A stretch of 64,000 nucleotides of DNA, taken from assembly GCF_047496725.1 (NCBI RefSeq), contig NC_132983.1, positions 1,201,501-1,265,500 on the forward strand. The letters are read 5' to 3'. Positions within the stretch are counted from its first letter, which is position 1. Each line of letters begins with the position of its first letter. The stretch is from Anoplolepis gracilipes (lineage: Eukaryota > Arthropoda > Insecta > Hymenoptera > Formicidae). The position numbers and the translations under genes were made by a program. The notes beneath the pieces were generated by a model. The model did no database searches. It saw nothing but the letters and a program-made list of their open reading frames with translations, and was not told the origin of the DNA. Of the stretch, positions 58,225-64,000 are shown in pieces.

Positions 58225-59733
58225 GTAAGTACACACATATCTTTTCTTTTCTTTTTAACCACCCTCCACGTTTATTTTCTCTTCGCGTTTGCCCTTCCGG
58301 TTTTTGAATGGCGGTCAACGACCGAGCGCTACCGGACGTTTCCTCTGAAAAGAGTCGAGAGGTCGGGAGAGACGCGAGTGCTCTCTTTATTCTTCTTTAA
58401 CGCGCAGCTGTGAGGAGGATAATACGTATAATCTCGGCACTAATTTATTATAACCTTATCGATCCAAGTCCGCCTTAGTGATTCCGACGCGCCGGAATCT
58501 CGAGAAGCTCTCGATTATGGCGATAATCTAACTTGTCGCTTCGGAGGATTCAGCCTTTCTTCTTTCCTTTGAAATATCGCGAATATCGATCATTTTTGTC
58601 TGTGATTTTTCTAACAACAATTTCTCAATTTCTTTTCTCGAAAACAATTAATCATAAAATAATATATTTAAGTAAATTATTTTTCAAATTTATTATTTTA
58701 GTCTTTATTTAGAATGTTCAAAGAAGGTATATACATTTTTTCAGATTTTTTTCAAACATTTTTACATATTAATAAACTTATCGAAAATACGCTGACCCAC
58801 CTGTACAGTTAGAAGGTGCCAAAAATAACAATACGCAGGAAGAGTTAATACAAAAGGTATCGCGAAAAGGACATCAATATCGGAATATTGAGTCTACGAG
58901 AGGATTTAGATGACGACTTTATATAATACCTCGTATAATAACAGCATGCACTTAAAATTCTTAGGGATTTTTTTTGTGGCTGAAAAAATCAGGGAACTCT
59001 AATAGAATTTTATTGAGGTTCAGAAGGAAATTAAAAAAAAAAATACTTTGATAATTTTACTTTCATATATATATATTAAAGTAAATCCAGCAAATTATAT
59101 GTTTTCAATATATTATAAATTTTTGTTTATATATTCGATTCTTAACAAAATATTAAATATGCAGTGCATTAAAAAAAAAAATGAAATTTTATGCAAATAA
59201 AAAATTCGTATGAAAGTTATTTAATTTTTTTAGTTTATTACATCTATAAATCTAACACTCTTGAAACTTAAGAGGCTTTGTATGAGTGAGAAATATTAGA
59301 AAACGCATGCAATGAAAAATTTATTTGAGAGAAAGTTGTAGCATAAAGTCTTTATAAAATATTATCTTTATCTGGAATTTTGAACAAAAGTATTTGGAAG
59401 ATCAGAATTTTTTTTTTTTTTTACAAGATTTGAGTAGACACCCCGGATACCCGTTACACCCAGCGTCACCGATGGTTTTCTCTCGCGTGTTTCACGACGC
59501 GGTTCAACGACCGTCGAACAGTCACCTCTCCGCAAGAGAGCACTTCTCATTAATTAGAATTTCTATATTTAATTAACGAGGCGTCTCCGAGGCTATCAGC
59601 GCCATCGGATGTCTCCCTTGATGCGTCGCCATTTTGTTCATTCTCCTCCCCTTCCCTAGATGCCCTGTCTTGATAATTAAATTTCTACCACGGCTGATAT
59701 CAGCGAAAAAACATTGTACCTTTGGGAGGCTCT

Positions 59734-59735
<2 letters not shown>

Positions 59736-59773
<38 letters not shown>
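59736..59773. repeat. (GA)n microsatellite
   Basis: About 38 bases of pure GA. Confidence 0.95.
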
Positions 59774-59776
<3 letters not shown>

Positions 59777-60287
59777 CAACTGTCACACATGTCACAGGAC
59801 TTTCTTAGCGCTAATAATTCACCCCGAGTGCAACGAAACGCACTCGAGCACCGCGTGCTCTCGAGCACGCAAGTGCGTGTCGTTGGCCACGTGCTCTGCC
59901 GCCTCTCGCGCATTCTCTTGCTTGACAAATGACTTTCCATTTCGAGCGACGCCCTTCTAGTGCGAATATGACAGCAAAGAATACGGTAATCCAAGCCTCG
60001 ACGGATAAAGGACAAACGCAGGAAACGTGTTTGATTGGTTGCGCGTAAAAAGGAAGTCACATCCCGGGGGATAAGCGTAAACGTCGAGAGAAGATAAAAG
60101 AGAAAAATAAATAGCGAGGAAGCATTATTAAGAGGAAGTTGCGAGAGAGATTATATTAGCAAGTCGATAAAGATGAGACAGCAGATATACATATGTATAT
60201 TGTTATTCGATATATAATAATTTAATAAATCAAAGCAAGACTCTCGCAAATTAAATAAGATGATTTAAATATTTCGATGGAAAATCT

Positions 60288-60289
<2 letters not shown>

Positions 60290-60323
<34 letters not shown>
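60290..60323. repeat. Poly-T tract
   Basis: An uninterrupted run of about 34 T, the longest homopolymer in the window. Confidence 0.95.
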
Positions 60324-60609
60324 CCATATAAAAATTGTTCTCTTTCTCTTTTAAATATTCTGCCAAAAGCTTGAAATAGTCTTGTGGATGTCTAAAGATG
60401 GAATCGCAAGCAAATCGCTCCTCTCTCCAAGTCTATATTTTCGAGTAATTCACGGCGTCCCGCGGAGAGGAAAAAGAGAGCCGTTTCGAAAGAGAGGCGC
60501 GTTCTAGGCCGATGGTGTATGTACACTCTAGATGTGTGTAATCTCGATAGCGCTCCTTCGGTTCCTCGCCGCTGGCCAAGCATGAAAAAGCGTAGTACGG
60601 ATAGAATAG

Positions 60610-60765
60610 AGGACGAGGAGAAGAAAAGAAGAGAAGAGAAGAGAAGAGAAGAGAGGAAGAACGGAAAGAAGAAGAAACGGAAAGGAGAGAAGAGAAAAGG
60701 TGGTGGACGCGTCGAGCTTCGCTCGAGACTCTTTGGCGGGAGGAGGAGGAGGAGGAGGAGGAGAG
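60610..60765. repeat. Purine-rich GAGAA / GAG simple repeats
   Basis: GAGAA units at about 60630-60655 and a GAG or GGA triplet run at about 60738-60765. The long Arg/Lys/Glu frame across it is an artefact of the repeat. Confidence 0.85.
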
Positions 60766-61013
60766 CCGAGGAGGAAACACGATACAGCCGGGCCAGATCT
60801 TGGCCGAGGCCGTGGAAGGCGATATCCCTGATTCGTGCCGACGTGCGCGGATCATACTCGGGCCTCTGTTAGCTCGTGGCCCTGAAAAAACGACGCCCCT
60901 AATCGGAATCAAATCTACTGCTGGCTACGATTGTGCGCGTCGAGGAAAAAGCGCGGACGTTTTACTTCGCAAGAACACTCGCCGCCGGTTAATCCTTTTT
61001 TCTTTTTCGACAG

Positions 61014-61036
61014 GGAGAGAGAGAGAGAGAGAGAGA
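61014..61036. repeat. (GA)n microsatellite
   Basis: About 23 bases of pure GA. Confidence 0.9.
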
Positions 61037-62238
61037 TGTTTTTTAACTTCGAGCACAGCCGGGCAAGTCGGTCGCTTTTTGATTAAAGTCGCTCGGAAAA
61101 CCTTCGAGTCTGTCGTCCCGAGAGTTTTGACAGCCGACTTTTGACGCGAGCAGGGCGGGAAAATATGTTGACAGCTGGTGAATATCGAGAAGTTCTTTTT
61201 TCCAAAATATTCTTAATCGACCACGACGATGTTACGACAATTTAATTCTAAAACAATGGGGCATAACACATGGTTAGATTTACATAAAGAAATGTAAATC
61301 TCTAGCTTGGTTAGCATTAGAATACCATGTAAAGCGGTATCTATATACGGTGGAATTGTAATTTACGTGCGCGAGAGGAGAAAGCGGGTTGCCCCAAGTC
61401 GGAATCGTTTATAGCTTACTAGGATTACCGATAGGACTAGGTCAGATTTTGATATTCGCGAGCCGAAGCGCAATATTTCTCTCCGACGATTTAGTCATAA
61501 AGCGACAAAAATCACGACTATATTCGAGAGAAAGAGAGGGAGGGGATGTATATTAAAAAACTTGGAACTTTTTAAAGATTGAAATTAGATTTAGATTAAT
61601 TTAGTTTATTTTTTAAAGAGTCGAGGAATTTTTTAAATATTCTCTCTTTGATAATTTTGCTTACATTGTAAATTAAAAATATACATCTATCTCTGTTTAT
61701 ATTTTTTAACGAAATATTGAATATGCAAGTAAATATTGTAATTTTTAATGATAAAAAAATAAAATTTTATTTTTTAAAGTAATTTAAAAAATTATTTAAT
61801 TTACGAGTAAAAATTTCTTGTCTTATGAGAGTTAGTCAGTTTTTTTTTTTTTTTTTTTCCAGTACATTTGTAAATCGGACACTTGACGCTTATATGAGTG
61901 ATAAAAAAATCTGGAAGAAATATTCTCTTTTGCTGGAATTTCCAGCAGAAATACCTGGGAATTTTCGTACAAGATTTGAGATTTTTACAAGATTGCGAGA
62001 GAAGGAGAACGAGGCGGAGGAAGAGGAACGGGACAGCGTTGTTAAAAAAGAAATAAACAAGATAGGCGGAGAGCGGGATGCACAATGCACACACACATAG
62101 CAAACACACAGTGGTTGCGGCAGACAGGAAGGAAGCGCAGCCAACCGCGAAGCCCGCGGGGTCTGAGAGAGGTGCATACGTAATTGCGGGGCCACGCGGG
62201 AGGCGCTGCTTTTATAAGTTAGATCTCTTCTCCTCCCT

Positions 62239-62247
<9 letters not shown>

Positions 62248-62288
<41 letters not shown>
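62248..62288. repeat. (CT)n microsatellite
   Basis: About 41 bases of pure CT. Confidence 0.95.
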
Positions 62289-62291
<3 letters not shown>

Positions 62292-62560
62292 ATTCCATGC
62301 TCCTCGCGTCTATCTTCGCGCGCGAGACTCTCGTACCCTCTCGTTGTGTCGCGCGTTGTGACGTATACTGCGCTGCTGGCTCGGGCCAAAGTGGCACGGA
62401 CGAATGCACCGTCGTTGCACCGATGTGTGCAAAACGTGTGCAACCGCGACACCGTATACACCGACCGACCGAGCGACGCCATCTTGCGCAAATGCAGACG
62501 CCAGCCGAAGGCGGAGCCTCTCCCGAAGGGCCTCTCTCCCGTCGTTTCTCTATCACCGTA

Positions 62561-62585
62561 TCTCTCTCTCTCTCTCTCTTTCTCT

Positions 62586-62635
<50 letters not shown>
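62561..62635. repeat. (CT)n microsatellite
   Basis: About 75 bases of CT with two short interruptions, the longest CT tract in the window. Confidence 0.95.
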
Positions 62636-62642
<7 letters not shown>

Positions 62643-63829
62643 TCTAGTTCACCGTGGCAGATGCAGCTTCACCGCGATCAATCTTCCTCCTCGTCGCCGG
62701 CGTTTCGTTCCCCTTCGTAACCTCCTCCCTGCGGTAGCTCCGTTTCCCCCTCTCCGGTAATTCAGCGTCCTTTTTTTTTGTCTTAGGATATCGATTAATT
62801 AATCTCGTTGGTGTTCGTAAAATTGACAATCCCTCTCGACTTCGACATTGAATTCCTCGTATAATAATTAGGTATTAAATTTGTGCTCGCATTAAATTCT
62901 CTCTCGGGTCATCTGCTTTTCTATTCCCCGGCGTCTTATAATCGAGAGAGAAAGAAATTGTATGGTGGGGGTACGGGGTGAAATTACATGTTATTACGCG
63001 AAAGCTGCTGGGGGCGCTCGATGTGAAATGAGACGTTATTTTCTGCGGGAATTTCGTGCGCGGGATTATATTATAAAGCGAGGAGGGGATGAAAAGGGGA
63101 GTGAGCGACGGTCTCTTAAAATCCGTGAGATACTTTTGGGCCTGAAATTTAAGTCTCCCATCGATATTTATTCGCAACAAAGATTATTAACACGGAATTA
63201 AAATATTCTTCGACAGGAGGGGGGGGGGGGGGGTTAACGTAAAGTCCTCGTCGATAACAATCCTGGCGATAACAATGCTTATGATTCATTTGCACGCATT
63301 TGGTTAACGAGGTTGACCACGCGTGTTTTTACGCTCATATGTTTTTCAAGCGAGGCGCATATTTTTTTACGCATTATCGGTTGTTATTAACGACGCTAAT
63401 TGGGCCTGCAAATCGAGGATGCTCCCGTTTGAGGGGAAAAAAAAGAACAAAGAAAAAAAAAAATTACGACCAAACTCGCGAGTTGAAATTTCTCGAGCCT
63501 TCCTCATGATTTTCTCCTTATTTACGACAACAATTAACAACGTTACGCTCGGTAATCGAGCAAGTGCTTCGAGGAAGTGCGATAACGCGCATCCATCAAC
63601 GCGAGAATCTCGATGAAATGTATATTTCGAGAGAGAATCTTTCCTTTTTTTACGATTTGACGATTTAACGATGGCAATTCTGTTCGCGGTTTGAAAAAAA
63701 GAGTCGTAATTCTTTCGCGCAAACAAAATAATTACTTACTATCTCACGATAACGTTAAACAGAAAAAAAAAGAGTATTTTTGAAGTTGTGAAAATATCGT
63801 TATTCTCGACGTGTAAATGAATATAATTG

Positions 63830-64000
63830 TTTGCTCCAAGACATTTAATATAATTTAATATAATTTTCAATTAAGAAAAATATATTCTTATTATACAAGA
63901 ATAATTTTCATGAATAGAAAAAAATGTTGAATGAATGAACAAACATATATGTTTATTCAAATTAAAAATTATAATAATAATATTATATTCTTGAGATGAC
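63830..64000 (+). repeat. Dispersed AT-rich repeat, partner of 54530-54720
   Basis: Diverged copy of the 54530 repeat, cut off by the window end. The shared words are listed under that copy. Confidence 0.65.

Larger units (their letters stand above)
61990..62760. promoter_or_regulatory. CpG-rich promoter-like block inside the gene
   Basis: GC- and CpG-rich sequence framed by two long CT tracts, with GCCATCTTG (YY1-like) near 62478. It may be an alternative promoter or an intronic enhancer. No coding exon is recognised. Confidence 0.3.
58225..64000 (+). other. Intron following the first coding exon (continues past the window)
   Basis: No further exon is recognised before the window ends. The region holds GA/CT tracts (59736-59773, 61014-61036, 62248-62288, 62561-62635), a purine-rich GAGAA/GAG repeat (60610-60765), a 34-base poly-T (60290-60323), a 15-G run (63219-63233), and a CpG-rich promoter-like block at 61990-62760. 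Its extent as an intron is inferred from the donor at 58225. Confidence 0.4.

Noticed and set aside
60433..60912. 159-codon minus and 117-codon plus frames rich in Ser or Arg/Lys/Glu
   Set aside because: Products of the GAGAA and GAG simple repeats; nothing else supports coding.
62078..62720. Frames of 124-189 codons with Ser-Leu runs
   Set aside because: The Ser-Leu runs are the CT microsatellites; no conserved composition outside them.

Overview
The window looks like nuclear DNA of an insect, most likely a hymenopteran and probably an ant. The evidence is compositional and structural. Very AT-rich stretches alternate with GC- and CpG-rich islands in which CpG is not depleted. GA/CT microsatellites are unusually dense, with about twenty tracts. 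Short inverted-repeat elements are frequent, and genes are spliced with GT/AG introns. The species cannot be fixed from the sequence. No bacterial, viral or organellar genes are seen, and no rRNA or tRNA gene could be supported.

Region 1 (1-2700) is AT-rich. It holds a long fold-back element (224-1343) and a possible isolated exon just after 1450. Region 2 (about 2750-13340) is the one complete gene. It has a probable non-coding first exon ending at 3183, then coding exons 4136-4324, 4412-4438 (27 nt) and 4609-13191, and an AATAAA signal at 13309. It encodes a predicted secreted or membrane-anchored protein of about 2932 residues. The bulk is leucine-rich and helical, with a degenerate module of about 90 residues repeated in tandem, and it ends in a charged low-complexity tail. 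I do not recognise the family. This is the best candidate for something undescribed in the window.

Region 3 (about 13.4-50 kb) has no gene I can support. It alternates AT-rich, repeat-filled DNA with GC-rich islands carrying GA/CT tracts and plausible regulatory features. These include a CRE with a TATA-like box and splice donor near 23.0 kb, a tight cluster of CAGGTG E-boxes at 17.1 kb, a dense AGATAA cluster at 35.1-35.5 kb, a CTCF-like site at 47.05 kb, and three clustered hairpins at 32.5 kb. At least six repeat families occur in more than one copy. They include a Tc1/mariner-like palindromic element, a MITE ending in CAGGGTGT, and several AT-rich dispersed or tandem repeats.

Region 4 (about 50.4 kb to the end) is the 5' part of a second plus-strand gene. 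It has a CpG-rich candidate leader exon ending at 51221, a candidate intron of 6.5 kb, and an exon at 57735-58224 with a short uORF and the first 61 codons of a protein. The rest of the gene lies beyond the window. The N-terminus (MDMSSES...RWYEPP, then Gly- and His/Ala-rich) is typical of a developmental transcription factor. A GATA1/2/3-type factor (grain) is a tentative guess only. If that is right, the AGATAA-rich islands upstream could be autoregulatory elements, and the gene-poor 45 kb would be the cis-regulatory domain of this gene.
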